From the NCBI GenBank assembly GCA_014155875.1, contig JACEFZ010003464.1, forward strand, positions 186,001 through 250,000: 64,000 bases of DNA. The letters are read 5' to 3'. The notes beneath the pieces are model-generated. The model ran no database searches and was not told the origin of the DNA. It saw nothing but the letters and a program-made list of their open reading frames with translations. Shown piece by piece: positions 1 to 10,800 of the stretch. Numbering within the stretch: position 1 is the stretch's first letter; each line of letters opens with the position of its first letter. The position numbers were made by a program, and so were the translations under genes. Source of the stretch: Cepaea nemoralis (Eukaryota; Mollusca; Gastropoda; Stylommatophora; Helicidae).

Positions 1-740
1 CATTTTCCTGTACTCTAGCCTGCATGCCAACATGAAATAGCCGCACTATTTGGACAAAATTTCGTGGACAGCCATATTTTGCCATAATCTTCCACAGTCC
101 TTCTCTGCTGACTGTATCAAAAGCCTTGGTAAGGTCAATGAAAGTGGAGAAAATTTCGCAGTTCTGTTCCTGACATTTCTCTTGCAGCTGCCTTGCAGCC
201 AAAATCATGTCAACAGTTCCTCGTTCTTGTCCACATTGACTCTCAGGAAGAAGACCTTGATCGAGATGGGCCGTGACGTGATTGAGAAGAATTCTGGCGA
301 GTATCTTCCCTGCAATTGAGAGCAAGGAGATGCCTCGGTGGTTGTCACGGGATTGGCTGTCTACGTTTGTAAAGGTGGACTATTGACGCGTCCTTGCAAT
401 CTTGTGCCATGGTCTCGTTCACCCATATGTTTGTAAAGACTTGGTGAAGCTGCTCTATTAGAACCGGTCCACCTGTTTTGTAGATCTCTGACGGGATTGA
501 GTCAGGACCAGAGGCCGCTGGAATGTTGCTGAATAGCTTGTTTATTTCCACTATTTTTGGTAAGTGAGCAAGAGTATCAGTGGAGACATGAGGAAGGCAG
601 TTGAAGGTCTCGTCATCGTTGGAGGAGGTTGCATTTAAGATGTTGCTAAAATACTTTGCCCAGCGTTGGAGGATTTCTTTCTTGGTGACCAATGTTCCCC
701 CATATGCACTAAGGAGGGAAACTATGGCTGATGATGCCAT
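1..740 (-). pseudogene. LINE reverse transcriptase N-terminal part, decayed
   Basis: Minus-strand frames from 740 to 345 and then from about 344 to 1 give the first third of a LINE reverse transcriptase, including DASIVHLYKR, a decayed NHRGISLLS block, AGKILARILL, LLPESQCG and DLTKAFDTVS. The LTKAFD block carries the first catalytic aspartate. A frameshift near 345-390 separates the halves. The YADD-type motif would lie beyond position 1. Confidence 0.87.
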
Positions 741-979
741 AGACCGCTTTCAGCGAGTCATAAAAGTTTTTCATATCATATCTGTAAGAAAATCTCATCA
801 GCTTTGTTGCTCAGCCATGAGTTCCGCATGTGCCAAAGTTTCTGCTGCATGACTCACCGGATGTTATTGAGGGCAATTTTTTTTTTTGGATTTCTGATCG
901 TTCAAATACGCCTTGGGTGAGAAGGTGTTTCTCAACCAGCAATTGGTTGATGTCTTCGGAATTTTCATCGAACCAGTCT

Positions 980-1021
980 TTGTGCTTTCGGGGAGGGAGG
1001 GGGGGGGGGGGGGGGGGGGGG
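980..1021. repeat. Poly-G tract inside the LINE
   Basis: A run of more than 20 G, preceded by an interrupted G run, sits in the linker of the LINE and breaks its frame. Such runs form by slippage and are read poorly by most sequencing chemistries, so the length is uncertain. Confidence 0.8.
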
Positions 1022-1350
1022 TGGATCCAGGATTTCCATAACTGTGTTGTAGACTTCCTGTAGGGCTATCCACTGTTACCGCATCCTGTTGAGCTGCGGC
1101 ACTGGGCGGTCTTCCGGCATAGTTTCAAACGACAACTGCATTTGCTTACTATTTAGGCGGGTGACTAAGATGTTTTTTTTTCACTTTTACTCCTCGGGAA
1201 CACCCTTGTGGTTTGATGTGCATGTTCATTCTTGAGACAATCAGACGATGGTCTGTTCAACATTCGACACCACTCATGGATTTTGTCACCCGAACGTCTT
1301 GTCTGATCACTCATCCTGACGATGACGTAGTCAATGAGGGGCCAGTGTTT

Positions 1351-1990
1351 CTAGCGAGGGTGCATCCACGATGTCCTATTTCTCATGGGAAGACGTAACA
1401 TTGACGTAATCAGGACATAGGTCTTGAGGAGGAGGAGTCCATTGCCGTTACAATTTCCGACTCTGCGTTTTAAAATAATGCCACTCCAAGCAGCGGTGTC
1501 CATGTCTTCTCTGGAATTGAAGTCCCTAAGAAGTATAAGTTTGTCTCCTTTGGGAACAGATGTAAAGACATGGTGCATTTCCTCATAGAACTTGTTCTTG
1601 ACGTCATCTTCATTGGTCATGGTTGGTGCGTAAACGCTCATGATGGTTGCATGCTTCCTTCCGTTCGGCAGGGGTAACTTAATTGTTCTAAGCCTGTCGT
1701 TCACAGCCTTCTGAAATCCAACTAATTTGCCAACCCTAGAGCCGACTTAATGGCAAATCCCACAAGGGACTGGCGTCTTTTTTTCACTTTTCCTTCCACT
1801 CCAGAAGAATGTGTAGCCGACACCTACTTTACAGATTTGGTCTTCTTTTGCAGGTCGTGTCTCGCACAAGACTGCAATGTCGATGTTGTACTTGCCCAAC
1901 TCTCCCCCAATCAGTGTTGTTTGTCTCTCTGGGCCCGACGCGCCTTCTTTAGTAGGGTGCGTACATTCCAAGTTCCGATGGTAAAGGGAA
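1351..1990 (-). pseudogene. LINE endonuclease domain, decayed
   Basis: Two open stretches (1971-1747 and 1704-1351, minus strand) together cover an AP-type endonuclease. Visible are the N-terminal ETR glutamate block, an AYAPTMTN-like segment (here VYAPTMTN), a DFN motif in which the usual preceding Gly is Arg (LLRDFNS), and the NRTSWMHPR block. A frame change separates the two parts. The domain would nick target DNA for retrotransposition; this copy is dead. Confidence 0.85.
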
Positions 1991-2060
1991 AATGGTTTGC
2001 TTTTTTACCTTTACCTATTTTTACTTTGGTTATATGTCGTCCACAGTTATTGGGTACCTA

Positions 2061-2768
2061 CCAAGAGTGGCTAGCTGGTTAAATAATGATGGAGCAGACA
2101 TTGTTTTAGGGCACCTTTTCTAGCCCCTTTCTCATGCTAAGGAGGTCAGCAGTGTTTTCCTATAGAGGGCTGCTCAGTCGCTCAGGAGGCAGCTGAATCC
2201 CACTTCTGCTCCAGTCAGTAGAAGACGACCATATGGCCTGAGCCGCCTGTGTGCAGGTCTGCGACTACGGCTGCCAGCGTACCCACGCCTGCCGCTCGCC
2301 CATCGCCACAGGGCTTGAAGGTGATATATGACGTTGGATGAAGAATGACTTGTGCGATGAATTGGATTAAAGTGAGGAAGAGTTGCGCCATTCACCGACC
2401 ACACTCTCTCTTCTGAATCCATCTATGTCCAGTGGCAAGACAAGTCAAGACGACTGAAAACGAACACAGGTGCAATGAATTACCAGGGCGCTCTACGTGA
2501 CTTGCCGTGTTTATTACGTTTCACAACGCTTTTAAGGTAAACGCTGTCTTGCCCATTGAAAAATCAATGATTTCTTCCGCAAAGTCTGCCATACTGGGCA
2601 GGTACTCTAGTTAACCCGATTGGTTATCTCGCCTAGTTTTGCCGGCCTGTCACAACCGATGTCCGGAGACGGGGTGGCCGGTGTCGCATGCTGACAGCTA
2701 ATACGAGCCATAGGCGTGAGCTGGATGTCAGCTTGGACCAGTAGGGGATGGGCCCTGAAAAGTGCGTG
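2061..2768. other. No assignable gene
   Basis: No recognisable domain on either strand. An 82-codon minus-strand open stretch (2422-2174) lies just upstream of the LINE endonuclease and could be 5' untranslated sequence of that LINE, but no motif supports coding function. Confidence 0.5.
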
Positions 2769-2769
2769 A

Positions 2770-4540
2770 CAGTGTCGTGTCCTCCTTTACAGTGTCGTCC
2801 CTGGAGTGAAGAGAGCCGACACCCACATTATAATATTTTCCTCCTTTTTAATATTCTGGAGAATCCACCAGCTTCCGTCCAACACACTCCATCAGCCGGT
2901 GGACACCTGTTCCTGTCACTCTCTCACTGTCGTACTATTCCCCCTCTCATACTTCTCCAACGCAACATACTCAACAACTCTTGCTTCTAAAAATTAATAA
3001 AGATTAATTTATTAAAAGAAAAGTGTAACGTATATGAGACGTGTATGTGAAGAAAATGTGTGACGTGTTCTATAAAGTGTGTAGAATCGGACTCTCAGAC
3101 CACAACCCAGTCAGCTGATCCCAGCAAGGATAGACCACAGCACGTTACGTCAGAACATGTACATCTCACCCAGTGCCGAAACCATCCTGCTGGATACTGA
3201 TTTGCCTCTGTAGACCTCTGGTAATCCCATTTCATGATCATCCGAAATAGACACCGGTGGTATTAACAGTTAATCATGGACCGGTTGCACCCTACACAAT
3301 GTCCGTTCCTATCGTTCCTAAAAAAATTCACAAGTCCTTTGTAGTGTGTACACAGTTATTAATGTTAATTGTTAATGGACTTGATCCTCACTCGTGTCTA
3401 TCTAGCCTCAAGTATCATGTCTTGTGTTCTATTACACGAGATTATATCACACTAGGTAACTATTCTCATTAATGTTCTCAGTTAGTTACTACTGTCTGAT
3501 GCTGTGTGGTGCATCAGTAATCATCACCCCTCTTTGGTGAATCCTCTTCCTTCTAGCTTTAGTTACGTTCTGTATGCAACTTTATTGACTGTTCCACTGG
3601 TGTTCTTCCGAATGGGATTTGAACCTTTTCTAAAAACTTGTTGAGTTTCCTCGGATCTGGTAGGGAACCTAGGATAGAAACAACACATCTGGTGATAGTA
3701 CTAGTCACTGATCCTATCGGCTGAGTGTAAGCCTATTGCCTTGCTTAATGATCTTTAGCTAACTAAACTATGTCATAGAGCAGATTAGCTACCCACCTAG
3801 GGCCGAATCAGGCTATGACAAAGAAAGACCCATACAGAGTGCAAAACCCCAGCGGGCAATTCCCCCGTCTCCCAATTATCCATCATTACTCGATTCTTAA
3901 CTAGCATAGCTTATCACCACTACCCTACTCTATTCTTAACTAGCAGAGCTAATATCACTATTCTACTCTAACTAGTTTTCCACTAACAGTGCTAATCATC
4001 ACACTTTAGTTTTAACAAGGCTACAGTATATATTAATTAGAACTAATATTAGAATAGGTTATACCTTAAATGGCACTACTGCAGTCCTATCAATCATATC
4101 TACATCTGCCATGATAGGCACGTGTAAAATTAAGTCACTAATTAACACACGGTAGATATTATTTCCACTAAGCACTGCAGTGCCATTGCACTCCGACTAG
4201 AGCCACATTTCCAAGTCCCCCTAGTTGGCCCCAACTCGGGTTTATATGGCAAACTACCAAAGTTGGCCACGTGACGTTATCCTTTATGCCCCCACACAGG
4301 TGGCACATTGGCAGATCATCCCCTGTCAGGGATCCATCCCCCCTCTGGCTCCCTCAATGTTAGATTTGTCATCACTGGTTTAGACATCCAAAACAATCTA
4401 GAGAGTTACTGTCGAGTTCCAACAAAGAGTTTCGATACCAAGCTGCCAATCATGGTTTTCCAAACACCCTTACATTGTGCACGTGACGTTGTTCATGTCC
4501 GGCAGGTGTTCCACTGTTTTCAATAACAAGCCCTCAACTT
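2770..4540 (+). repeat. Interspersed repeat R1, copy 1
   Basis: Diverged but collinear with 50815-52640 in the same orientation. Shared blocks include the TGTCGTCCCTGGA segment (2790s and 50840s), the stretch ending in AATTAATAA near 2990 and 51040, the block with AAAGACC and AGAACCCC-type words near 3830 and 52040, and the block ending in the CTAGAT/GTAGAT words near 4150 and 52435. No open reading frame is conserved between the copies, so this is probably a non-autonomous or decayed mobile element of unknown class. Its outer limits are approximate. Confidence 0.72.
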
Positions 4541-5028
4541 TCTGTCATGTGGTGACAGTCAAAACCTCCATTCCGTCTGATGTCCGGAACTATAGATGAC
4601 AGCCGGAACTATTCCATATCCTGAGCGGGCAAGGCTATGTGATTTCAACTGTTTATGAACTGCCAACGCGGTGTATCCATTCCTTCTTACTCACCACCAA
4701 ATGTGTATATGGGCTGACCCGATGTAACCCGTGCAGCTGTGTTTACTTTGTTAGTACGGCTGTTGTGGCCTAGAAAATATACGCCAAGCAAACGTCGGTA
4801 TTATTATCTGGTTAACTCATGGCGATCTCGTGACAGACAGCCATCCTTACCAAAGGTACTACCAATGCCTGACATTCTACACCTCCCAATTACATTGTAA
4901 TAGACATTGTACAAGCACATGGATCATATCCAGTGTCACCCATGGCGCGTGTAAGCGTCAATTATTCCTCTCCCACGACGGTAGACGGCAAGTGGAAGAT
5001 GAATGTCATCAGTAGTACTCAGTCCAAA
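4541..5028. other. No assignable gene
   Basis: Mixed-composition sequence between repeat R1 and the first paralogous promoter region. Open stretches are under 75 codons and carry no recognisable motif. Confidence 0.5.
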
Positions 5029-5029
5029 T

Positions 5030-5916
5030 TTCAATTCACATAGCGTCACTTTCTGTACAAACACACATTTCCAAAATGTCTCGGATTGTCTGACAAAATG
5101 ATCAACATCTGACTATTTCGTTTTCTCTGAAGGGGAACTTCCGTAATTTTGATCCCAGGTTCGAAATTACCGCTCACAAAAAGTCAAATCATGCACCGTT
5201 CTTGGGTTTTTCAAATAGACACAAGATTTCGTTTTTTTAAAAACTCCCAAAGCAGTCTCTTGTTGTAGGCCTGATGTGATGTAGACGTGAATGTGCACAG
5301 GGGAATAAGGGGTCAGTCAGTCTTTATCTTGACCGGCCACGAACACAATAGTCAAACTCTCGAACGACCGTTCTCTTGACAGTGTAGTATTAATGCACCC
5401 GTCACTCCCACGATTACCTTCTCGATAAAAATGTAGGTACATCTTCAATGCGAAAGAGTTCGAAATCCGCCGCAGAAGATTTGGAAGCAGACCGCTTTGT
5501 GGTGATGTCGATATGATGAACTTTGCTAGTTCAGAAAGTAATTGAACACACACATTGCTTAGTAAATCACTCACAACCAAACAATGCCTGGGTTGATTGT
5601 GACGTATTGTAAAGGTTTTGCACAAAACTTCTGATTTTATTACAAAGGTGTGAAGTTTGATAATGTCACTTACAATCCCACTACAGTAACATCTGATGGA
5701 AGTTCAGTATTACTGGCCTCTGAAACATGTATAGGCTTCTAACAATGACGTGTATTCCAAAAAATTGAAAAACGTACATTGTGCAGCTGTGAGACTCAAT
5801 CCAAGTTCAGTACACGCCCCGATATATTTCGCATTACTATTGTTAGGACGATTGGGTATATATAATATATCTATACACATACATTGAAATCTTGTGTTAC
5901 AGATTCTAAATGAAAC
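5030..5916 (+). promoter_or_regulatory. Upstream region of receptor-family copy 1
   Basis: This stretch aligns with 22710-24033 upstream of copy 3. Shared blocks include ATAGCGTCACT, CACATTTCCAAAATGTCT (5064 region; the other copy is near 22749), TTTCGTTTTCT followed by GGGGAACT, and AGTTCAGTAT near 5702. Since it was duplicated with the ATG exon, it probably carries the promoter or 5' untranslated part. Just before the ATG is TTACAGATTCTAAATG; an AG followed by ATTCTAAATG is kept in all three copies, so the ATG exon may start at a splice acceptor and a non-coding first exon may lie further upstream. No TATA box was identified with confidence. Confidence 0.6.
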
Positions 5917-6071
5917 ATGCGATTTCACAGAGCAAACGCCCTGACCATCAGTCTGCTAGTTCAACTAACTGTCAAGACTGTTGGCTCAGAGCCAGTGTCC
6001 ATGTATGTTAGACAGGAAGCGACAAGTGTCAATTATCTATATGTGAATTTCTACAACGACACGTTTAAAAG
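5917..6071 (+). CDS. Receptor-like family, ATG exon copy 1 (orphan or first exon of gene A)
   Basis: An open 155-base coding exon, 51 codons plus two bases, ending in a good donor (AAAAG|GTAGGT). It starts MRFHRANALTISLLVQLTVK, a typical signal peptide with cleavage likely near VGS, followed by a short mature N-terminus ending VNFYNDTFK with an NDT glycosylation site. The start is the second of two nearby ATGs (5910 and 5917); only the second stays open and matches copy 3. Phase fits the acceptor at 14588, 8.5 kb downstream, where AG plus A makes Arg. It could thus be the working first exon of gene A, skipping the broken copy at 13572, or an orphan left after loss of its own large exon. Transcript data would decide. 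Confidence 0.72.
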
Positions 6072-6185
6072 GTAGGTACATAACGTATTCGTAATGAATC
6101 TTATGTTGCGTCCGTTTCTATATGAGACATTGAGTGTTGTTAAGAGAAGCAAAATTATCAGCCGATGACATGAGTTACAGTAGTG

Positions 6186-6330
6186 AATTTAAACACAAAC
6201 TACAAACATGTTGCAGGATTTATTGCCTGGCATATTTCTCTTTAGGCGCGTAGTGCAGCTATATATATTTATCACCAATGATTGTTCAAAGCTACCGAGA
6301 GACCTTTTTCGGTAATTAATTACCGGGGCA
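6186..6330 (+). repeat. MITE-like left end in intron of copy 1
   Basis: Contains the block GGATTTATTGCCTGGCATAT, seen also in the left arm of the intronic inverted-repeat elements at 13850 and 24320. The right arm is missing; homology ends near 6360, where a CTAAC-rich tandem array begins. Confidence 0.6.
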
Positions 6331-6364
6331 ATAAATGTTCCACATTCGAAAAATATCTGTGACT

Positions 6365-6688
6365 GTGTCACAGGTTGGTTCCTAACTAACCAACTACCTA
6401 ACAAACTAATTAATTACCTAATTAGCCAATTACCTAACCAGCTAATTAACAACATAATTAACCAAAGACCTAACCAACTAATTAGTTACCTATCAAATCA
6501 ACTAAATAAACAACCAACCAACTGCCTAATTATCTAACCAACTACCTAATTACCTAACCAACTACCTAATTATCTAACCATCTAACAAATTACTTCATCT
6601 AAGAAATTAATTAACCATCTAACAAATTACTTTACCTAACCAATAAACCAATTATCTACGTATCCAACCAACTAACTACCTACTAGTT
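6365..6688 (+). repeat. CTAAC-rich degenerate tandem array, block 1
   Basis: Irregular repeats built from CTAACC, AATTACC and AACTA words. Together with 7311-8163 and 9168-10235 it forms one array later split by other elements. No coding potential. Confidence 0.85.
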
Positions 6689-6689
6689 A

Positions 6690-7310
6690 GTCGTGGTTCC
6701 AACTTCATGGCAATGGGTTGTCCCATTATGCTCCGTTCACGTGCCAGTGAATTTCGACAAAAAATGATCCTCACTGCCCAATGTGAACAGTGGAACAGAC
6801 AGGAGTCTCTGCAAGCCAACAGCCCGCACTGGTATACTGTGCATAATGCCACCGCCAGAATGCCAATACAAAACCCTCCACGAAAAATACAGTTCATCGT
6901 CCATGGAATCGGCAGTCACCAAAAAGATTTCATTGACCCGGGTTTTATCCCACACTTTCCGCAGGGCGACCCGCCGAAAGCGCCGCACAAAGCACAAACT
7001 CCTTAGGTCCAGCGATGATTTAAAGGGGTCTCCTGAAAAATGCACTCGTAAACCGAAAAGGCAAACCAGTCAATTCAGCGAGAGCCCGCCATTGTTCCGA
7101 ACATGCAGATCACTGTGCAAACAGCGGAAGATGTAAAATCATTCCACGTGAATTTCACAGGTCACCGTGTCGCGCCACGCACGCACTCAGTAGCATGGCG
7201 TCGGAACCTGTACTACATGTCCAACATGAGGAAAATGCGAATGCAAACCGTAGCCACAAGAATAAACACGCCAAAGGCCTTAACGGTTCAATGACTAACC
7301 GCAATATTGG
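6690..7310 (-). repeat. Interspersed repeat D, copy 1 (minus)
   Basis: Reverse-complement match to 57690-58225. Shared blocks include GATTCCAT followed by GATGAACTGTATTT, the CATTCTGGCGG block, and a 3' end reading CGACTAACTA on the element strand. The middle (about 6935-7065) matches the SINE body at 19580-19720, so that SINE piece is nested here. Open stretches of about 100 codons on both strands are not conserved in the other copy and are not treated as genes. Confidence 0.72.
6935..7065 (-). mobile_element. SINE family 2 fragment nested in repeat D
   Basis: Shares GGGTTTTATCCCA, GCGCCGCACAA-like and ACTCGT(A/G)AACCGAA words in the same order and orientation as the fuller copy at 19557-19795. 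The tRNA-like head is missing. Confidence 0.62.
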
Positions 7311-8163
7311 GGACGGGACTAACTATCAACTTACCAAACCAACTAATTGTTAACCAACCAACTAACATACCTAACCAATTACCTCACTACCTAACTAGAT
7401 AACCAATTACCTCACTACCTAACTACCTAACCAATTACCTCACTACCTAAACCTTAACCAATTACCTCACTACCTAAACCTTACCCAATTACCTCACTAC
7501 CTATACCCTAACCAATTACCTCACTACCTAAACCAATTACCTCACGACCTAAACCTTAACCAATTACCTCACTACCTAATCAACCAATTCCCTAACTAAC
7601 CAACTACCTAACCAACAAATTAATTACCTAACTAACCAACTGCCTAATTATCTAACCAACTGTCTAATTACCTAGCCAACTAATTAATTACCTAGCTAAC
7701 CAAATACCTAGCCAACTAAATAATTACTTAACTAACCAAATACCTAACCAATTAATTAATTACCTAAATAACCAACTGCCTAATTACCTAAATAACCAAC
7801 TGCCTAATTACCTAAATAACCAACTGCCTAATTACCTAAATAACCAACTGCATAATTACTTATATAACCAACTGCCTAATTACCTATATAACCAACTGCC
7901 TAATTACCTAACAAACTGCCTAATTACCTAACCATCTAAATAATTACCTAACCAACTACCTAAATACCTAACCAATTACGTAATTACCTAACCATCTAAC
8001 AAATTATTTAACCATCTAATAAATTACTTAAACCTCCAACAAATTACTTTACCTAACCAACAAACCAATTATATATTTACCTAACGAACTAACTAATTAC
8101 TAACCAACTAAGTATCAAACATACCTACCTACCTAACCAATTAGCTATTTAACTAACCACCTA
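7311..8163 (+). repeat. CTAAC-rich degenerate tandem array, block 2
   Basis: Same word family as 6365-6688, with local sub-blocks such as repeated ATAACCAACTGCCTAATTAC (7760-7900) and AATTACCTCACTACC (7375-7580), showing several rounds of local amplification. Confidence 0.88.
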
Positions 8164-8175
8164 ACCTCTTTAATT

Positions 8176-8670
8176 GATTGATTGATTGATCTAGAAACCG
8201 ACATCACAGCATTCGGGGCATTCCCGTAGGCCCTCCGTCCCCATCCTCAGCAGCCAGCGAAGAGTTCCAACACCAATAGTACCAGTAGCAATCTGATTAC
8301 ATGTCTGTCTCGCCTTTCCTCTGAGCGTCGAGCATCGGCAAGATTCCCTCGTCACTCCTCGCTGTCACATTCTTGCCAGACCATGGTGATCCATTTGCTC
8401 CTCCGAGGTGTACACGAGTTCCCACAAGGCCGCAACCACGTCTGCCTTGTCATGTATCAATACTCCACCATGTTTTGCAGAGCCAGCCAATCTGTCCGCC
8501 TGTTCATTCCCCAGCACACCGGCATGACCAGGAGAAAAGATCCAGGCGATGCTTGTCACCCGTGACCTCCGAAGCGAAGCAAGCCACTATGCACGGATTA
8601 TGCTTGTTCTCACCTTCCTCAGCGTGCTTTCTGAATCAATTACAAAAACGATGTGTGTATGTATGTGTGT

Positions 8671-8714
<44 letters not shown>

Positions 8715-9155
8715 CGTATTCCCCATCCAGCGGAAAGCTGCACTGACCGCCTCCACCTCTATTCTTAAGCTGGATGTTTTGGTATCATATGCCAGGCTCT
8801 CCTGCATCAAACGTCGGCCATTAGCTTTTGCTTTGAACCCCCAAGCACTTCCACCTCTCGACACCGAACCATCTGTGTAGATAATCACATCACCCGAGTG
8901 AGCATTATCCTGAATTAGTTGCTGAATTTCCACTTCCCTGGCCCCTGCTGGCCACTCTCTGCACTCCCGGCTCAATGCGATTATAACTCTGCACAAGTCT
9001 GACTGCTCCGCTGGCACTCTGACCCACACCTCTCCACGCCTAATGTTCTCCAAGGGACACACCTGTCTGATCGTATCCTCCACCTGAGCCATCCATGATT
9101 TCCCTCTTATCAGTAGCTGACCATTAACTGCGTCCAACGCCTCATGCAAAGGGTC
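8176..9155 (-). mobile_element. 5'-truncated LINE tail with RNase H domain, 12-bp target duplication
   Basis: Minus-strand translation gives an RNase H domain: VIIYTDGSVSRGGSAWGF (first catalytic Asp), LRIEVEAVSAA (Glu), FVIDSESTLRKV (second Asp) and SPGHAGVLGNEQADRLA. A GT microsatellite and an in-frame stop near 8600 break it. The 3' end reads RECPECCDVGF then stop, followed by an (AATC)n tail. ACCTCTTTAATT occurs at 8164-8175 and again at 9156-9167, bracketing the insert exactly. RNase H places it in an I/Jockey/R1-like group; it landed inside the CTAAC array. Confidence 0.9.
8651..8714. repeat. (GT)n microsatellite
   Basis: About 30 GT dinucleotides with a few interruptions, inside the RNase H LINE, replacing coding sequence between the catalytic Glu and the second Asp. 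Confidence 0.95.
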
Positions 9156-9167
9156 ACCTCTTTAATT

Positions 9168-10235
9168 ACCTAACTACCTAACAAACTAATTACCTTACTA
9201 CCTAACCAACTAATTACCTATCTACATAACCAACTAACTAATCGCCTAACTACCTAACCACATAACTAATTATCTAACTACCTAACCAATTAACTAATTA
9301 CCTAACTACCTAACAACGTGGAGTTACAGCAAGCAAATGCATTCAAGTAGATCCGCTACCTATCCAACTAATTACCTAACTACCTAACCAACTATCTAAT
9401 TACCTAACTACCTAACATGTGGAGTTACAGCACGCAAATGCATTCAAATATATCAACTACCTAACCAACTAACTAATTACCTAACTACCTAACTAATTAA
9501 CTAATTACCTAACTACCTAACATGTGGAGTTACAGCACGCAAATGCATTCAAGTAGATCCACTACCTAACCAATTAACTAATTACCTAACTACCTAACAT
9601 GTGGAGTTACAGCACGCAAATGCATTCAAGTATATCAACTACCTAACCAATTAACTAATTACCTAACTACCTAACAACGTGGAGTTACAGCACGCAAATG
9701 CATTCAAGTAGATCCGCTACCTATCCAACTAATTACCTAACTACCTGACCAACTATCTAATTACCTAACTACCTAACATGTGGAGTTACAGCACGCAAAT
9801 GCATTCAAATATATCAACTACCTAACCAACTAACTAATTGCCTAACTACCTAACATGTGGAGTTACAGCACGCAAATGCATTCAAGTAGATCCACTACCT
9901 AACCAATTAACTAATTACCTAACTACCTAACATGTGGAGTTACAGCACGCAAATGCATTCAAGTATATCAACTACCTAACCAATTAACTAATTACCTAAC
10001 TACCTAACAACGTGGAGTTACAGCACGCAAATGCATTCAAGTAGATCCGCTACCTATCCAACTAATTACCTAACTACCTGACCAACTATCTAATTACCTA
10101 ACTACCTAACATGTGGAGTTACAGCACGCAAATGCATTCAAATATATCAACTACCTAACCAACTAACTAATTACCTAACTACCTAACTAATTAACTAATT
10201 ACCTAACTACCTACAAATGTGGAGTTACAGTACGC
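9168..10235 (+). repeat. CTAAC array with GTGGAGTTACAG higher-order units
   Basis: Besides CTAAC words, a conserved block starting GTGGAGTTACAGCACGCAAA occurs 11 times (9318, 9419, 9524, 9601, 9679, 9780, 9857, 9934, 10012, 10113, 10219). Spacings of 101, 105, 77, 78, 101, 77, 77, 78, 101 and 106 show a four-part higher-order repeat of about 330-360 bp. Confidence 0.93.
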
Positions 10236-10654
10236 AAATACATTCAATTTGATCTAACGTTGATTGGATACAGTCATCTGCACCAAGTATGTTGAACTGA
10301 TGTATACAAATGATGTAAGAATGCAACATCAACGTGTTACATGGATGAAGCCATACACAGCAACAACCTGTAACATTCAACTAACCCAACCATGTAGAGA
10401 CACTGCTGCACACTTCATGAAGCACTCCTGTTTAAGTAATATTTCACTGATGCTTATGGTTTACTGTATCCTATACAGAATGTTATCTCTACTACGGCTC
10501 CGCGAAAGAATTTCCGATCCTGTGACAGTTTTCGCATGTCGTGCCTTCTCATGCCCAAGTTATCTTTAATGTCCCATGTCCATCTCTGATATCGTCACAG
10601 GACAGAAAAGTGAATGAGGAAATCCAAGAGACAACAATTAACTTGAATATTGAA
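10236..10654. other. No assignable gene
   Basis: Contains a 101-codon plus-strand open stretch (10264-10569) with no recognisable motif, signal peptide or homologue elsewhere in the window. I would not call it a gene. Confidence 0.5.
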
Positions 10655-10800
10655 ATTATACTTCGATGGTCTAGATTGTTTTGGGCACGTTAAGGGAAAT
10701 CCTGACAACATGACAACTGGCAACATTAATGGGGAAAATTCAGGATGGCTTGGGCACATGTAATCGGGACAAGAATACGGACCTGCTCCAAGACACGGTG
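10655..10800 (+). mobile_element. Decayed RTE-like LINE 3' coding end
   Basis: Aligns with 47775-47905: the same order of TTTTGG(G/A)CA(C/T)GT, GACAACTGGCA, and GGATGGCTTGG(G/C)CACAT words. In the better copies this encodes the FGHV...GWLGH...RD(K/R)NTEL tail of the reverse transcriptase. Its last portion runs straight into the 41-bp minisatellite. Confidence 0.72.

Larger units (their letters stand above)
1..2060 (-). mobile_element. Broken LINE (endonuclease + reverse transcriptase), runs off left edge
   Basis: Read on the minus strand this is one non-LTR retrotransposon: endonuclease at about 1990-1350, linker at about 1340-740, and the start of the reverse transcriptase at 740-1. Fragments such as YNIDIAVLCETR, TFFWSGRK, GPDSIPSEIYKTGGP and LTKAFDTVSREGLWKIMAK occur in the expected order. 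The endonuclease resembles the type often annotated as craniofacial development protein 2-like. Frames shift several times (near 345-390, around 985-1020, and in the linker), so it cannot make protein. The rest of the reverse transcriptase and the 3' end lie outside the window. The exact clade was not determined. Confidence 0.9.

Noticed and set aside
6676..7136. Overlapping 100-codon frames on both strands at 6.7-7.1 kb as genes
   Set aside because: They lie in repeat D and are not conserved in its other copy at 57.7-58.2 kb.
6365..8163. Derivation of the CTAAC arrays from the ACTA tail of repeat D
   Set aside because: Repeat D here is on the minus strand, so its tail would read TAGT/GTTA on the plus strand, opposite to the array polarity.
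6365..10235. Telomere-like CCTAA repeats
   Set aside because: CCTAAC words are frequent, but there is no run of consecutive CCCTAA/TTAGGG units and spacing is irregular; it is a local degenerate satellite.
10264..10569. 101-codon frame as a small secreted protein gene
   Set aside because: No signal peptide at the start, no conserved motif, and it lies between satellites and LINE relics.
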